Assembly: GCA_904394705.1 (NCBI GenBank)
Contig: CAJFNJ010000028.1
Coordinates: 1 to 64,000, forward strand
DNA: 64,000 nucleotides
Direction of reading: 5' to 3'
Source of the DNA: Avimicrobium caecorum
Lineage (GTDB): Bacteria; Bacillota; Clostridia; Oscillospirales; Ruminococcaceae
Shown here: piece by piece, positions 8,801 to 16,995 of the stretch
Position numbering within the stretch: the stretch's first letter is position 1
How the letters are laid out: each line of letters starts with the position of its first letter
Translations under genes and position numbers: made by a program
The notes under the pieces: generated by a model
Databases searched by the model: none
What the model saw: the letters and a program-made list of their open reading frames with translations, nothing else
What the model was told of the DNA's origin: nothing

Positions 8801-10290
8801 GGATTGACGAAGGTGTCAAACTCCTCCAGCACTTCCCCGTTCTTCACCCGGACCGCGCCGATTTCGGTCATGCGCTCCAGACCGGCGGAAAGGCCGGTGG
8901 TCTCCAGGTCGAAGATGATGAACTCGCCGTCAAAGGCCTCCTTGGATTTCCCCACCACAGCGGGCACCATATCATTGACCAGATAACCCTCCACGCCGTA
9001 GAGGATCTTCATCTCCTTGCCCGACTTTTCCACCGCCTTCTGGGCATTCATGGCATCGGGATAGGCCTGGGCCACACCATGGTCGGTGATGGCAACAGCG
9101 GTGTGACCGAAATAGGCCGCCCGCTGCACCAGCTTGTCCGCCGGGGTCATGCCGTCCATCGAGGACATATTGGTATGCAGATGCAGTTCCACCCGCTTTT
9201 TCTCGCTGGTATCCTGCCGGTATGTACGCTTCACCAACGCAATGGAATCAGGACGCAGCAGCAGTTCCTTTTCGAAGGTGTCCAGCATGACCTTGCCGCT
9301 GGTGAGAATGGTCTTGCCCGGCTTGAGGGTATCATCGATCAGATGTGCCTTCTCCGCCGACACGATGGTCTTGAGGGCAAAGGAGTTGGTATAATCGGTG
9401 AACAGGATCTTGTAGATCACCTTGGTTTCGTCCCGGGTGACATGCTTGTCAGTCTGGAACACATCACCCCAGACTGTCACCTGGATCTCCTCCTCCATGG
9501 CGTCGGACAGCGGAATGGGACGCTCTCCAATGGGCTTGCCCATGATGACCGTCATTTCGTCCGCCTGGAAGGGCAGCCCCGAGGCATCAAACCGGATAGG
9601 CGCCGCCTTGGGCTCGTCCAGCAGACGGCTGTCGCTCCGGCGTCCGCCGCCCGAGCGGTTCCAGCCGCCGTTGCCGTTGCCGCCTCCGTTCCAGCCGCCA
9701 TTGCCGCTGCTCTGGGCAGGGGCCGGACGGGAAGGCGCCGATGCAGCCGGGCGGGGCGGAGCCTTGGGAATGGCTGCCTCTGCCGCCTCCATGGTCTTGC
9801 GGTAGATCTCCTGATTGGACTCCAGATCCAGCACGCCGGTGAACTCCACTGTGATCTGCCGCCCGAACTCCTGTTCCAGAATCTCGGAGATCACCCGGGC
9901 GCAGTTCTCCCGCTCGAGCCACTCATAGCCGCCATGGGCCAGGGAGATGGTGAGATGGTCGCCTGCCAGTTCAGCGGTGGCGCCGTCAAAGAAGCCGTTG
10001 ATATGCTTGCCTGCCGCCCGGAGGGTATCTGCCAGGCTGGGCAGATAGGCCACCGTGAGCTGATCTGCCGGATACCGGGGCAGAAGCAGCACCCGTCCCA
10101 GCTGCAGCGCAGTCCGGAGCTGGGCCTGCACCTGCAGCAGCACCGATTTTTCCAGTACATTGGCAAAGCGCAGCTGAGCCGTCAGCTCCCTGCGCTGGGT
10201 GTGAATATGAAGATGCTCGATCTCACCGGCAGCCACCGCCGCCGGGAGATCAGGCAGATAGGTTCCAAATACATCGCTGAATGTTTTCAA
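5866..10290 (-). CDS. polC: DNA polymerase III PolC-type, alpha subunit
   Basis: 1474 residues from a TTG at 10290 (GGAG ten bases upstream). It is the replicative polymerase of low-GC Gram-positives, acting at the fork with the sliding clamp. In order: an N-terminal region, an OB-fold near 250-350, a PHP start near 370 (VELHLHTNMSSMDG), an inserted DEDD 3'-5' exonuclease from about 455 (FIIFDLETTG), the PHP remainder, a zinc-ribbon pair CPNC/CPHC near 945-975, and the polymerase core with catalytic aspartates in PDIDLNF near 1000. It is last in the pyrH-to-polC operon, 21 bases after ispG. Odd feature: a Gly/Asn/Trp-rich low-complexity linker at about residues 192-213 between the N-terminal and OB regions. 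Confidence 0.98.
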   Translation of the reverse strand: MKTFSDVFGTYLPDLPAAVAAGEIEHLHIHTQRRELTAQLRFANVLEKSVLLQVQAQLRTALQLGRVLLLPRYPADQLTVAYLPSLADTLRAAGKHINGFFDGATAELAGDHLTISLAHGGYEWLERENCARVISEILEQEFGRQITVEFTGVLDLESNQEIYRKTMEAAEAAIPKAPPRPAASAPSRPAPAQSSGNGGWNGGGNGNGGWNRSGGGRRSDSRLLDEPKAAPIRFDASGLPFQADEMTVIMGKPIGERPIPLSDAMEEEIQVTVWGDVFQTDKHVTRDETKVIYKILFTDYTNSFALKTIVSAEKAHLIDDTLKPGKTILTSGKVMLDTFEKELLLRPDSIALVKRTYRQDTSEKKRVELHLHTNMSSMDGMTPADKLVQRAAYFGHTAVAITDHGVAQAYPDAMNAQKAVEKSGKEMKILYGVEGYLVNDMVPAVVGKSKEAFDGEFIIFDLETTGLSAGLERMTEIGAVRVKNGEVLEEFDTFVNPEKRIPDEVVKLTSITDEMVADAPLEEEALRMFMDFIGREDAVLVAHNAPFDSSFLKAAAARHGIKLQYTYVDTVPISRALFPNLKNHKLDTIAKHLKLADFHHHRACDDARTLAGIFLAEAKIMQEEKQITAVDQINTGITVVDVKKLPSYHICILVQNLTGLKNLYKLISMSHLNYFYKRPRMPKSEIFKHREGLLLGSACESGELFRGIVDGKSFNELCEIAKDYDYLEIQPIGNNMFLYRNGSVNSVEQLRDMNRTIVKIGEKLHKPVVATGDVHFLEPEDAKFREILMAGQGFKDASEQAPLYFKTTDEMLEEFSYLGEEKAYEVVVENTNKIADSIEKIKPIPDGTYTPYIEGSEEELQRITWEKAKEIYGDPVPDIVRDRLDRELTSIIKHGFAVLYIIAQKLVFKSESNGYHVGSRGSVGSSFVATMAGISEVNPLMPHYVCPNCKHSEFFTDGSVQSGFDLPPKNCPHCGTPMNRDGHNIPFETFLGFNGDKQPDIDLNFSGEYQSQAHKYTEELFGSSHVFKAGTISTVAEKTAFGYVRRYNEERGLHVNRYEEQRLTLGCTGVKRTTGQHPGGMVVVPNNYEVYDFTPVQHPADDPDSDIVTTHFDFHSLHDTILKLDILGHDVPTFYKHLEDMTGIPVMEVDTSDEAVYSLFTSPAALGVTEEEIDCNTGTLSLPEMGTNFVRQILIESQPKTFSDLLQISGLSHGTDVWTGNAQELIKEGTCTISNVIGTRDSIMTYLLGKGLEPSMAFKIMEITRKGKAATQLTEEHITAMKEHGVPDWYIESCKKIKYMFPKAHAAAYVIAAIRLGWYKLHRPLEYYATYFTIRGGDIDAEAAVRGLSTARLRMQELKKLGNERTTKEDDQFTVLQIMCEMMARGYEFLPVDLYKSHATKYRCEDGKIRLPFTALKGLGENAARNIMEAAAEGEFLSADEVVSRAKVSKSVVDLLRQAGALGNLPESSQMSFF

Positions 10291-10311
10291 GATCCACGGT
10301 CTCCGTTTCCA

Positions 10312-11367
10312 TTACAGTTCCTCGATGAACCGCAGCAAAGTGGGAAGGATTTCCGCTTCCGGCACCTTGCAGACGATCTCGCCTTTCTTAAAGAGCAGCC
10401 CGACACCATCGCCGCAGGCAATGCCCACATCGGCTTCCCGGGCCTCGCCGGGGCCGTTGACAGCACAGCCCATCACAGCCACGGTCAGCCGCTTGGGACA
10501 GTCTGCCAGGACAGCTTCCACCTGCTCCGCCAGACTGATGAGGTTGACCCGGGTGCGTCCGCAGGTGGGACAGGACACCACTGTGACGCCCTGTGTTCCC
10601 CGGCCCGAGGCCTTGAGAATATCCCGGGCAGCAGCGATCTCGGTGACCGGATCAGCCGTGAGGGATACCCGGATGGTATCGCCGATGCCGTCCGCCAGCA
10701 GCGAACCAATGCCGATTGCCGACTTCACCAGTCCCATCCGGGCAGTACCGGCTTCGGTGACGCCCAGATGCAGCGGGCAGTCAAAGACTTCGGCTGCCAT
10801 GCGGTAGGCATCCAGCATGGTCTTGACATTGGAGTGCTTCAGGGAGAGCACATAGTCATAGAAATGCTCCCGCTCCAGCAGCTGGATGTGCCGCCGGGCG
10901 CTCTCCACCATGGCTTCTGCGGTGGGGCCGCCGTACTTTTCCCAGAGCTCCCGCTCCAGTGAACCGCCGTTGACCCCAATGCGGATGCTCACGCCGGCTC
11001 CCCGGCATTTTCCCACCACGGCACGCACCCGGTCCTCCCCGCCGATGTTGCCGGGGTTGATGCGGATCTTGTCGGCACCTGCGTCCACTGAGGCCAGAGC
11101 CAGCCGGTAGTCAAAGTGGATGTCCGCCACAATGGGACAGGCCACGCTGTTCCTCAGCGCCGTGAGGGTGGCGGCAGCAGCTGTATCCGGCACAGTGGCA
11201 CGGATGATCTCACAGCCGGCAGCTTCCAGTGCCTGCGCCTGTGCAATCGAAGCGGCGGCATCATGGGGATCGGTGTTGAGCATCGACTGGATGGACACCG
11301 GCGCATCGCCGCCGATGAGGATATTCCCTGCCCGCACAGTGCGGCAGGGGCGTCTGTATGCAGGCAT
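10312..11367 (-). CDS. ispG: 4-hydroxy-3-methylbut-2-en-1-yl diphosphate synthase (flavodoxin/ferredoxin)
   Basis: 351 residues from the ATG at 11367 with AAAGGAG upstream; the longer frame to 11400 has no supporting signal. IspG (GcpE) reductively opens MEcPP to HMBPP in the DXP isoprenoid pathway using a [4Fe-4S] cluster. The N-terminal TIM barrel contains VADIHFDYRLAL and KIRINPGNIGG. The C-terminal cluster ligands are visible as CPTC in VVSCPTCGRT and the later cysteine in GCAVNGPGE. The gene sits between rseP and polC. With dxr and uppS in the same operon, and ispD-ispF at 62-63 kb, much of the DXP route is in this window. Confidence 0.97.
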   Translation of the reverse strand: MPAYRRPCRTVRAGNILIGGDAPVSIQSMLNTDPHDAAASIAQAQALEAAGCEIIRATVPDTAAAATLTALRNSVACPIVADIHFDYRLALASVDAGADKIRINPGNIGGEDRVRAVVGKCRGAGVSIRIGVNGGSLERELWEKYGGPTAEAMVESARRHIQLLEREHFYDYVLSLKHSNVKTMLDAYRMAAEVFDCPLHLGVTEAGTARMGLVKSAIGIGSLLADGIGDTIRVSLTADPVTEIAAARDILKASGRGTQGVTVVSCPTCGRTRVNLISLAEQVEAVLADCPKRLTVAVMGCAVNGPGEAREADVGIACGDGVGLLFKKGEIVCKVPEAEILPTLLRFIEEL

Positions 11368-11402
11368 AGCCCTCTCCTTTCTGCCCCCTTCCGGGGCCAC
11401 GG

Positions 11403-12431
11403 TCAGATGAGTTTGAGTATATCGTTAAAGGTCGCAAAGACCATCAGGGCCATCAGAGCCAGCAAGCCAGCCATATTGATATAGCCCTCAATGTTGGGAT
11501 TCAGCCGTTTGCGCCGGATCATCTCCAGCAGTACAAAGGCAATGCGTCCGCCGTCCAGAGCCGGCAGCGGCAGGAGATTGAATACACCCAGGTTGATGGT
11601 GATCACACCCACCATGATGGCAAACTGATCCAGGCCCATGGCTGCCGATTCGCCGATGGCTCCGGCTACGCCCACCGGTCCGGACATCTGTTCCACGCCA
11701 TACCGGTCGGTGAACACCAGATCCCACAGGGAGAACCACACCTGCTTGGTGAGGGAAATGGTCCAGTCCAGTGCATAAACCGGCACATTGATGAGGTTCT
11801 TCTCCTCACCCACTACGATAAAGTCGATGGTGACCATATCCACGCCCTGGACATTCACCATCTTGAAGTGCACATCCGGAATGGAAACCTGTTCACCGTC
11901 CCGCAGCACGACCACATCCATGATGCCGTCGTCCTCCCGGGACAGATAGAAGGAAATGTCATTGGCGGTATGCACCCGATGACCGTCCATGGAAACAATC
12001 CGGTCGCCGGGTTCAAAATACTGGGAAGTGACTGCATCCTCATCAAAGGAATGAATCACCGGAGTGGCAATGGCATTCCCCGAGGCAGTCAGCCCCAGCA
12101 CGATCAGATAGCCCAGCAGCAGATTCATAGCCGGTCCGGCTGCCATGATGATCAGCCGCTGCCAGGGCTTTTTATTGCAGAACGCCCGGCTGTCGGGGTT
12201 CTCGCCTTCCTCCTCACCCTCCATGCTCACAAATCCGCCCACCGGCAGCGCCCGCAGCGCATAGGTGGTCTCCCCTTTCTGGGTGGACCACACCGTGGGG
12301 CCCATACCGATGGCGAATTCATTGACCTTGACTCCGAACTTCTTTGCCGCAATGAAATGTCCGAATTCATGGATCAGAATGAGCGTTCCAAATACAAAAA
12401 TTGCGATGATCGCTGTGAGAAGGGTATTCAA
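11403..12431 (-). CDS. rseP: Site-2 intramembrane zinc metalloprotease RseP/RasP
   Basis: 342 residues from a TTG at 12431, eight bases after the dxr stop; the ribosome binding site AAAGGAG is inside the last dxr codons. Membrane protease that cleaves anti-sigma factors and leftover signal peptides within the bilayer. Visible features: the zinc motif HEFGH in the first membrane helix, GGFVSMEGEE after it, a PDZ domain near 140-215 (FEPGDRIVSMDGHRV), and the third zinc ligand in NLLPLPALDGGR. The position between dxr and ispG matches many Clostridia. A GTG twelve bases upstream overlaps the ribosome binding site and was not chosen. Confidence 0.95.
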   Translation of the reverse strand: MNTLLTAIIAIFVFGTLILIHEFGHFIAAKKFGVKVNEFAIGMGPTVWSTQKGETTYALRALPVGGFVSMEGEEEGENPDSRAFCNKKPWQRLIIMAAGPAMNLLLGYLIVLGLTASGNAIATPVIHSFDEDAVTSQYFEPGDRIVSMDGHRVHTANDISFYLSREDDGIMDVVVLRDGEQVSIPDVHFKMVNVQGVDMVTIDFIVVGEEKNLINVPVYALDWTISLTKQVWFSLWDLVFTDRYGVEQMSGPVGVAGAIGESAAMGLDQFAIMVGVITINLGVFNLLPLPALDGGRIAFVLLEMIRRKRLNPNIEGYINMAGLLALMALMVFATFNDILKLI

Positions 12432-12439
12432 ACCGGAAA

Positions 12440-13594
12440 TCACTCCTTTGTGGAAATATACTGCCGGGCACACGCCCGGGCTGCCTGATCCGCTGCCAGG
12501 ATCTCCGGCAGTGTATAGGCATCACTGCCCGGATCAACATGATCCAGGGCATACCGCACCGTCCGGGCAATGGCGCCGAAGGAGATCTCTCCCCGGAGGT
12601 AGGCATGGACTGCCTCCTCATTGGCGCCGTTGAGGATACAGGGGCGCAGTCCGCCCTGGGTAATGGCTTCGATTGCCATCGCCAGACAGGGGAACTCCTG
12701 CAGATCCGGCGGATAGAAGGTCATTTTCCCCACATCGGTGAGGCTCAGATGCTTCACCGTACTGGGACAGCGGTGGGGATAGGTCAGCGCATACTGGATC
12801 GAGAGCTTCATATCCGGATCGCTGAGCTGTGCCATGACCGAGCCGTCCTCGAACTCCACTGCCGAATGGATGATGGTTTCGGGGTGGACAATCACTTCAA
12901 TCTGCTCCGGACGCACACCGAAGTTCCAGATGCACTCGATGAATTCCAGGCCCTTGTTCATGAGGGTGGCGGAATCCACTGTGATCTTCTGCCCCATGTT
13001 CCATTTGGGATGGGCCAGTGCCTTGGCAACCTCCGCATGCTCGGTTTCTGCCCGGGTCTTTCCGAAAAACGGACCGCCCGAAGCAGTAAGCAGGATCGTT
13101 TTTATTTTGTTTTGTTCCTCGCCCTGTATGCACTGGAAGATGGCTGTGTGTTCGCTGTCTACCGGGATCAGCCGTCCGCCGCAGCGCCGGGCTGTATCGG
13201 TGATGAGCCGTCCGCCTGCCACCAGCGTCTCCTTGTTGGCAAGGGCCACAGTCTTGCCCGCCTCCAGAGCCGCCAGGGTCGGACGCAGTCCCACCATACC
13301 GCTGAGGGAATTGAGAACCAGTTCTGCCTCGGGCATCGAAGCCGCCTGACAGAGCCCTTCCTCCCCTTCCAGCACGGTAATTCCGGTGCCGGCAAGTTCT
13401 TCCCGCAGCCGGGCTGCCGCAATTTTATCGTACATAACAGCGTAGCGAGGAAGAAACTCCCTCGCCTGCGCCGCAATGCCGTCCACATCACGGTTGGCTG
13501 TGATGGCGACGACTGAATATCCAAGATGTCTGCACACATCCAGTGCCTGTGTGCCAATGGAGCCGGTAGAGCCCAGAATCGCAATTTGTTTCAA
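12440..13594 (-). CDS. dxr: 1-deoxy-D-xylulose 5-phosphate reductoisomerase
   Basis: 384 residues. The TTG at 13594 gives the usual N-terminus (M)KQIAILGSTGSIG; a GTG three codons earlier is possible but would overlap the GGGTGG ribosome binding site. Dxr converts DXP to MEP with NADPH and a divalent metal, the first committed step of the pathway. Seen: the Rossmann GSTGSIG motif, metal and substrate residues in IPVDSEHTAIFQC and ASGGPFF, and KWNMGQKITVDSATLMNKGL. The length is normal for the family. It lies in the operon between cdsA (46 bases) and rseP. Confidence 0.97.
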   Translation of the reverse strand: MKQIAILGSTGSIGTQALDVCRHLGYSVVAITANRDVDGIAAQAREFLPRYAVMYDKIAAARLREELAGTGITVLEGEEGLCQAASMPEAELVLNSLSGMVGLRPTLAALEAGKTVALANKETLVAGGRLITDTARRCGGRLIPVDSEHTAIFQCIQGEEQNKIKTILLTASGGPFFGKTRAETEHAEVAKALAHPKWNMGQKITVDSATLMNKGLEFIECIWNFGVRPEQIEVIVHPETIIHSAVEFEDGSVMAQLSDPDMKLSIQYALTYPHRCPSTVKHLSLTDVGKMTFYPPDLQEFPCLAMAIEAITQGGLRPCILNGANEEAVHAYLRGEISFGAIARTVRYALDHVDPGSDAYTLPEILAADQAARACARQYISTKE

Positions 13595-13640
13595 ATAAAC
13601 CACCCGATCTTACTCTATTCAACTGGATGCCGTTTCATAC

Positions 13641-14477
13641 TCAAAGCTGGATCAGCGGCAGGTATACTGACAGCAGGAACACAGCCGGCAGCACAAACAG
13701 TACGCTGTCAAACCGGTCCATGATTCCGCCGTGTCCCGGCATGATGGAACCATAATCCTTGACGCCGTACTGCCGCTTGAGTACCGATGCCGAGAGATCT
13801 CCCAGAATGCTGGAGGCAGTCAGTACCGGCGAGAGCAGAGCAATGCGCAGGTAGTCGACCTCCACCGGGACCCCGAGAATCTCGGTGACGCCTTCGGCAT
13901 ACATCCAGGAGAACAGCAGGGTGAATACCAGGGCAGTTACCGCGCCGCCGATGGCACCTTCCACGGTCTTTTTGGGGCTGATCTTCGGGGACATCTTATG
14001 CTTGCCGAACTTGAGGCCGGCAAAATAGGCGCCGGTATCTGCCATCCAGGCTGCCATCAGGGCAAATACTGTATAGTAGAAGCCCTGTACAATTCCCCGA
14101 TGATCCCGGATGCCGATGATAGTCGACAGGGACAGCGGGATCAGGATACAGATGAACACCGTCATGGCAACTTCTTCCACATGCATTTTTTCATGCCGGG
14201 CCAGAAGCAGGCAGAACAGTGCCACAATAAAGGCATAGATAATGATGGGCAGCACAGCCCGGATCGCCGCGATCCGGGAAAAGGGGATCAGGACGGAAAA
14301 GATCAGGCCGATGCCGGTGAGAGTACGGCTTCCCGAATCAATGACATGCAGTACCTCACCCACAGCCAGCAGGGAAATCACTGAAACTGCCAGATTCAGT
14401 GCCCATGTATCGAATTTAGCCAGCACCACAGCCAATACACAAAGACCTACACAGGCTGTGATGATTCTCTGCTTCAA
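13641..14477 (-). CDS. cdsA: Phosphatidate cytidylyltransferase
   Basis: 278 residues from a TTG at 14477 that overlaps the uppS stop (TTGA) and has GGAGGG upstream. Integral membrane enzyme making CDP-diacylglycerol from phosphatidate and CTP, the branch point for phospholipids. About eight hydrophobic helices are present. The CDP-alcohol cytidylyltransferase signature is complete near the C-terminus: SVLKRQYGVKDYG followed by PGHGGIMDRFDS. The translational overlap with uppS suggests coupled expression. Confidence 0.97.
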   Translation of the reverse strand: MKQRIITACVGLCVLAVVLAKFDTWALNLAVSVISLLAVGEVLHVIDSGSRTLTGIGLIFSVLIPFSRIAAIRAVLPIIIYAFIVALFCLLLARHEKMHVEEVAMTVFICILIPLSLSTIIGIRDHRGIVQGFYYTVFALMAAWMADTGAYFAGLKFGKHKMSPKISPKKTVEGAIGGAVTALVFTLLFSWMYAEGVTEILGVPVEVDYLRIALLSPVLTASSILGDLSASVLKRQYGVKDYGSIMPGHGGIMDRFDSVLFVLPAVFLLSVYLPLIQL

Positions 14478-15202
14478 GATGAAATCCCTCCAAAACGCCG
14501 GCTTCGCCGCTGAAATTCCGCTATGGCCCGATCCAGATCTTCCGGGGTAAAATCAGGCCAGAGCACATCCATAAAGACAAACTCCGCATAGGCTCCCTGC
14601 CAGAGCAGAAAGTTGGAGATCCGCTGTTCCCCGCTGGGACGGATAATGAGATCCACCGGCGGCTGACCCGCTGTATACATCAGGCTGTCCACCAGTGCCT
14701 CATCCACCGCTTCGGGGGTGAGAGTTCCCTGCCGGGCCAGGCTCACTGCCTGCTGCACCGCATGGACGATCTCATGCCGTCCGCCGTAATTGAGGGCAAT
14801 ATTGACAGTGATGCCCTCCCGTCCGGCGGTGCGCTCCTGCACATCCGCGATGCGCTGCCGGAGATCCTCTGCCAGCGGCGCCATATCCCCGATAAAGCGC
14901 AGGACACCCTGCTCCTCATCGCTGTGGCGCTCCAGCTCATCCAGATAGTCCCGGAGCAGGTTCATGATCGCATCGATCTCACTCTGGGGACGCTTCCAGT
15001 TCTCGGTGGAAAAGGCATAGACTGTCAGATACCGGATTCCGATGCTCCGGCAGTACCGCACAATCTCCCGGAAGGTACGGGCGCCCTGTTTGTGTCCGGC
15101 GGAACGGGGCAGGCCCCGTTTCTGAGCCCAGCGTCCATTGCCGTCCATGATAATTCCGATATGTTCCGGCAGCATGCCGCCTGTTTGCTTCTGTTCCGCC
15201 AT
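14474..15202 (-). CDS. uppS: Undecaprenyl diphosphate synthase (cis-prenyltransferase)
   Basis: 242 residues from the ATG at 15202 with AAAAGGAG upstream. Condenses FPP with IPP units to the C55 lipid carrier used for peptidoglycan and teichoic acids. Motifs: HIGIIMDGNGRWAQKRG (catalytic Asp), YLTVYAFSTENWKRP, and the late RPSGEQRISNFLLWQGAYAE. Normal length. It is third in the operon, between frr and cdsA, linking isoprenoid and lipid synthesis to wall growth. Confidence 0.97.
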   Translation of the reverse strand: MAEQKQTGGMLPEHIGIIMDGNGRWAQKRGLPRSAGHKQGARTFREIVRYCRSIGIRYLTVYAFSTENWKRPQSEIDAIMNLLRDYLDELERHSDEEQGVLRFIGDMAPLAEDLRQRIADVQERTAGREGITVNIALNYGGRHEIVHAVQQAVSLARQGTLTPEAVDEALVDSLMYTAGQPPVDLIIRPSGEQRISNFLLWQGAYAEFVFMDVLWPDFTPEDLDRAIAEFQRRSRRFGGISS

Positions 15203-15236
15203 GCGGGGTACTCCTTTTTTACTTCCGGCTGTATGC

Positions 15237-15791
15237 TCAGATCTCGAGAATTTCCTTGGACTTGGCTGCTGCCATCTCATCGATCTGCTTGCAGTACTTG
15301 TCAGTCAGGTCCTGGGTTTCCTTTTCAATGGCCTTGAGATCATCTTCGGTCAGTTCGCCCGACTTCTTCATGGCCTTGAACTTATCCATGGCATCCCGGC
15401 GGATGTTGCGGATTACAACCTTGGCATCCTCACCCTGCTTGGAAATACCCTTGCTCAGTTCCTTACGGCGTTCCTCCGTGAGAGGCGGGAATACCAGACG
15501 GATCACACTGCCGTCGTTCTGGGGATTGATGCCAATATCCGAAGTCTGGATCGCCTTTTCGATCTCCTTCAGAGTGCTGCGGTCCCAGGGCTGAATGGTG
15601 AGGGTACGGGCTTCGGTTACCGATACTGCTGCCATCTGGTTGATGGGAGTGGGAGCGCCGTAATATTCTACGGTCACCTTGTCCAGTACGGCAGGGTTGG
15701 CACGGCCGGCCCGGATGGCGGCATAATCCTTTGCCAGGATATCCACCGACTTGTTCATCTTTTCATCATATACCTTGAGATTCGAGTTCAT
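15237..15791 (-). CDS. frr: Ribosome recycling factor
   Basis: 184 residues, ATG at 15791 preceded by AGGAGG. With EF-G it splits post-termination ribosomes. Typical features: the three-helix bundle with AAIRAGRANPAVLDKVTVEYYG, PWDRSTLKEIEKAI, and the C-terminal KVVIRNIRRDAMDKFKAMKK. It starts five bases after the pyrH stop, an almost universal pairing. The length and sequence look fully functional. Confidence 0.98.
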   Translation of the reverse strand: MNSNLKVYDEKMNKSVDILAKDYAAIRAGRANPAVLDKVTVEYYGAPTPINQMAAVSVTEARTLTIQPWDRSTLKEIEKAIQTSDIGINPQNDGSVIRLVFPPLTEERRKELSKGISKQGEDAKVVIRNIRRDAMDKFKAMKKSGELTEDDLKAIEKETQDLTDKYCKQIDEMAAAKSKEILEI

Positions 15792-15795
15792 ACTG

Positions 15796-16509
15796 TTATG
15801 CCTCCTTGACTATTGTACCCACATCTTCGCCGCAAACCGCACGGACAATATTGTGGGGATCTTCCAGACTGAATACCATGACAGGGATATGGTTATCTTT
15901 GCACATGGTGGCGGCGGTGAGATCCATTACTGCCAGATCCTTTGCCAGCATCTCACTGAAGGAGAGTTCCTCATACCGTACCGCATCATCATACTTATGG
16001 GGGTCCTTGTCATAAACGCCATCCACCAGAGTGGCCTTAAGGATAATATCGGCATTGATCTCAGCCGCACGCAGCGAAGATGCTGTATCGGTGGAGAAGA
16101 AAGGACTTCCCACGCCGCAGCCGAAGATTACTACCCTGCCCTTTTCCAGATGCCGTACCGCACGGTTGCGGATATAGGGCTCGGCAACCGAAGTCATGGC
16201 GATGGCAGTCTGAACCCGTACATCCACGCCCATGGACTCCAGTGCGTCACAGAGGGCGAGGGCATTGATCACAGTAGCCAGCATACCCATGTGATCTGCC
16301 CGGGTACGGTCCATGCTGCCGCTGGAACGGCCCCGCCAGAAGTTGCCTCCGCCGACTACGATTGCCACTTCCACACCCAGATCCACACATTCCTTGATGG
16401 ATCTGCAGATGGAAAGCACTGTATTGTCGTAATCAATTCCCACATGACCATCACCGGCCAGGGCTTCGCCGCTCAGTTTGAGCAGGACTCGCTTATATTT
16501 GGGCTCCAT
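15796..16509 (-). CDS. pyrH: UMP kinase
   Basis: 237 residues from the ATG at 16509, with TAGGAG eight bases upstream; a GTG nine bases earlier would overlap that site. Phosphorylates UMP to UDP and is an allosteric pyrimidine sensor in bacteria. Amino-acid-kinase fold: KRVLLKLSGEALAG (phosphate loop), IVVGGGNFWRG (GGGN loop), DRTRADHMGMLATVINALAL, and LKATLVDGVYDKDP. First gene of the operon ending with polC. The classical upstream rpsB-tsf genes are absent; two promoters precede it instead. Confidence 0.98.
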   Translation of the reverse strand: MEPKYKRVLLKLSGEALAGDGHVGIDYDNTVLSICRSIKECVDLGVEVAIVVGGGNFWRGRSSGSMDRTRADHMGMLATVINALALCDALESMGVDVRVQTAIAMTSVAEPYIRNRAVRHLEKGRVVIFGCGVGSPFFSTDTASSLRAAEINADIILKATLVDGVYDKDPHKYDDAVRYEELSFSEMLAKDLAVMDLTAATMCKDNHIPVMVFSLEDPHNIVRAVCGEDVGTIVKEA

Positions 16510-16564
16510 ACCTGTCACTCCTATCGTTTCATTACATGGCGGACTCTGCCACGATACTACCCAT

Positions 16565-16593
16565 ATTTTACCCTAATCCGCCACTGCTGTAAA
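16565..16593 (-). promoter_or_regulatory. Promoter P2 of the pyrH-polC operon
   Basis: Minus strand: TTTACA at 16593-16588, a 17-base spacer, TAAAAT at 16570-16565. It lies 56 bases upstream of pyrH and downstream of P1. Confidence 0.65.
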
Positions 16594-16651
16594 GAACATT
16601 TTACCGTCCGGACAGCTGTCTTGACCGCGCATTCCGGACACATTCCGGTTT

Positions 16652-16680
16652 ATTATATAGTCTTTCCCGGTTAAAATCAA
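16652..16680 (-). promoter_or_regulatory. Promoter P1 of the pyrH-polC operon
   Basis: Minus strand: TTGATT at 16680-16675, a 17-base spacer, TATAAT at 16657-16652. It gives an approximately 135-base leader containing short TCCGGA inverted repeats of unknown role. Confidence 0.75.
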
Positions 16681-16720
16681 CCGCCGGTTCCGGTCTTTCC
16701 AGCAGGAAACTTTATTTTTA

Positions 16721-16766
16721 ACAAAAAAGCCCATACGGAGCTTTTTCTTCCGCATGGACTTTTTCT
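16721..16766 (-). terminator. Terminator downstream of rubredoxin
   Basis: A 12-bp stem (16728-16739 against 16749-16760, with two G-U pairs on the minus strand), followed on the minus strand by a T6 run. It separates rubredoxin from the pyrH promoters. Confidence 0.85.
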
Positions 16767-16791
16767 GCGTATCACAGGTTCGGCTGGTGGA

Positions 16792-16950
16792 TTATTCCTT
16801 CTCGAACATATCCTTGCCTACGCCGCACAGCGGGCAGACATAATCGTCCGGGAGATCCTCCCACTTGGTGCCGGCAGCGATGCCGTTATCGGGCTCGCCT
16901 ACTGCCTCGTCATAGATATAACCGCAAACGGTGCAAACATACTTTGCCAT
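16792..16950 (-). CDS. Rubredoxin
   Basis: 52 residues, ATG at 16950 with a near-perfect AGGAGGT eight bases upstream. One-electron carrier with a single iron held by four cysteines: CTVCG at residues 6-10 and CPLCG at 39-43. The conserved aromatics and YIYDEAVGEPDNGI between them, plus WEDLPDDYVCP, are standard. It feeds oxygen- and peroxide-detoxifying enzymes in anaerobes. It has its own transcription unit, with a 22-base palindrome at its promoter and a strong terminator behind it, just downstream of uvrA. Confidence 0.97.
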   Translation of the reverse strand: MAKYVCTVCGYIYDEAVGEPDNGIAAGTKWEDLPDDYVCPLCGVGKDMFEKE

Positions 16951-16995
16951 AATAATTACCTCCTAAATTTTTCTCAGTCCCTGAATCGGGCCGCT

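Noticed and set aside
9640..9720. GC-rich short repeats considered as a minisatellite
   Set aside because: They are in frame and encode the Gly/Asn/Trp linker of PolC, so I treat them as coding sequence.
5596..10962. Very long open frame on the plus strand opposite polC and ispG
   Set aside because: It mirrors the codon periodicity of polC and ispG, which have complete domain motifs on the minus strand; the product is low-complexity His/Gly/Leu-rich sequence with no recognisable domain.
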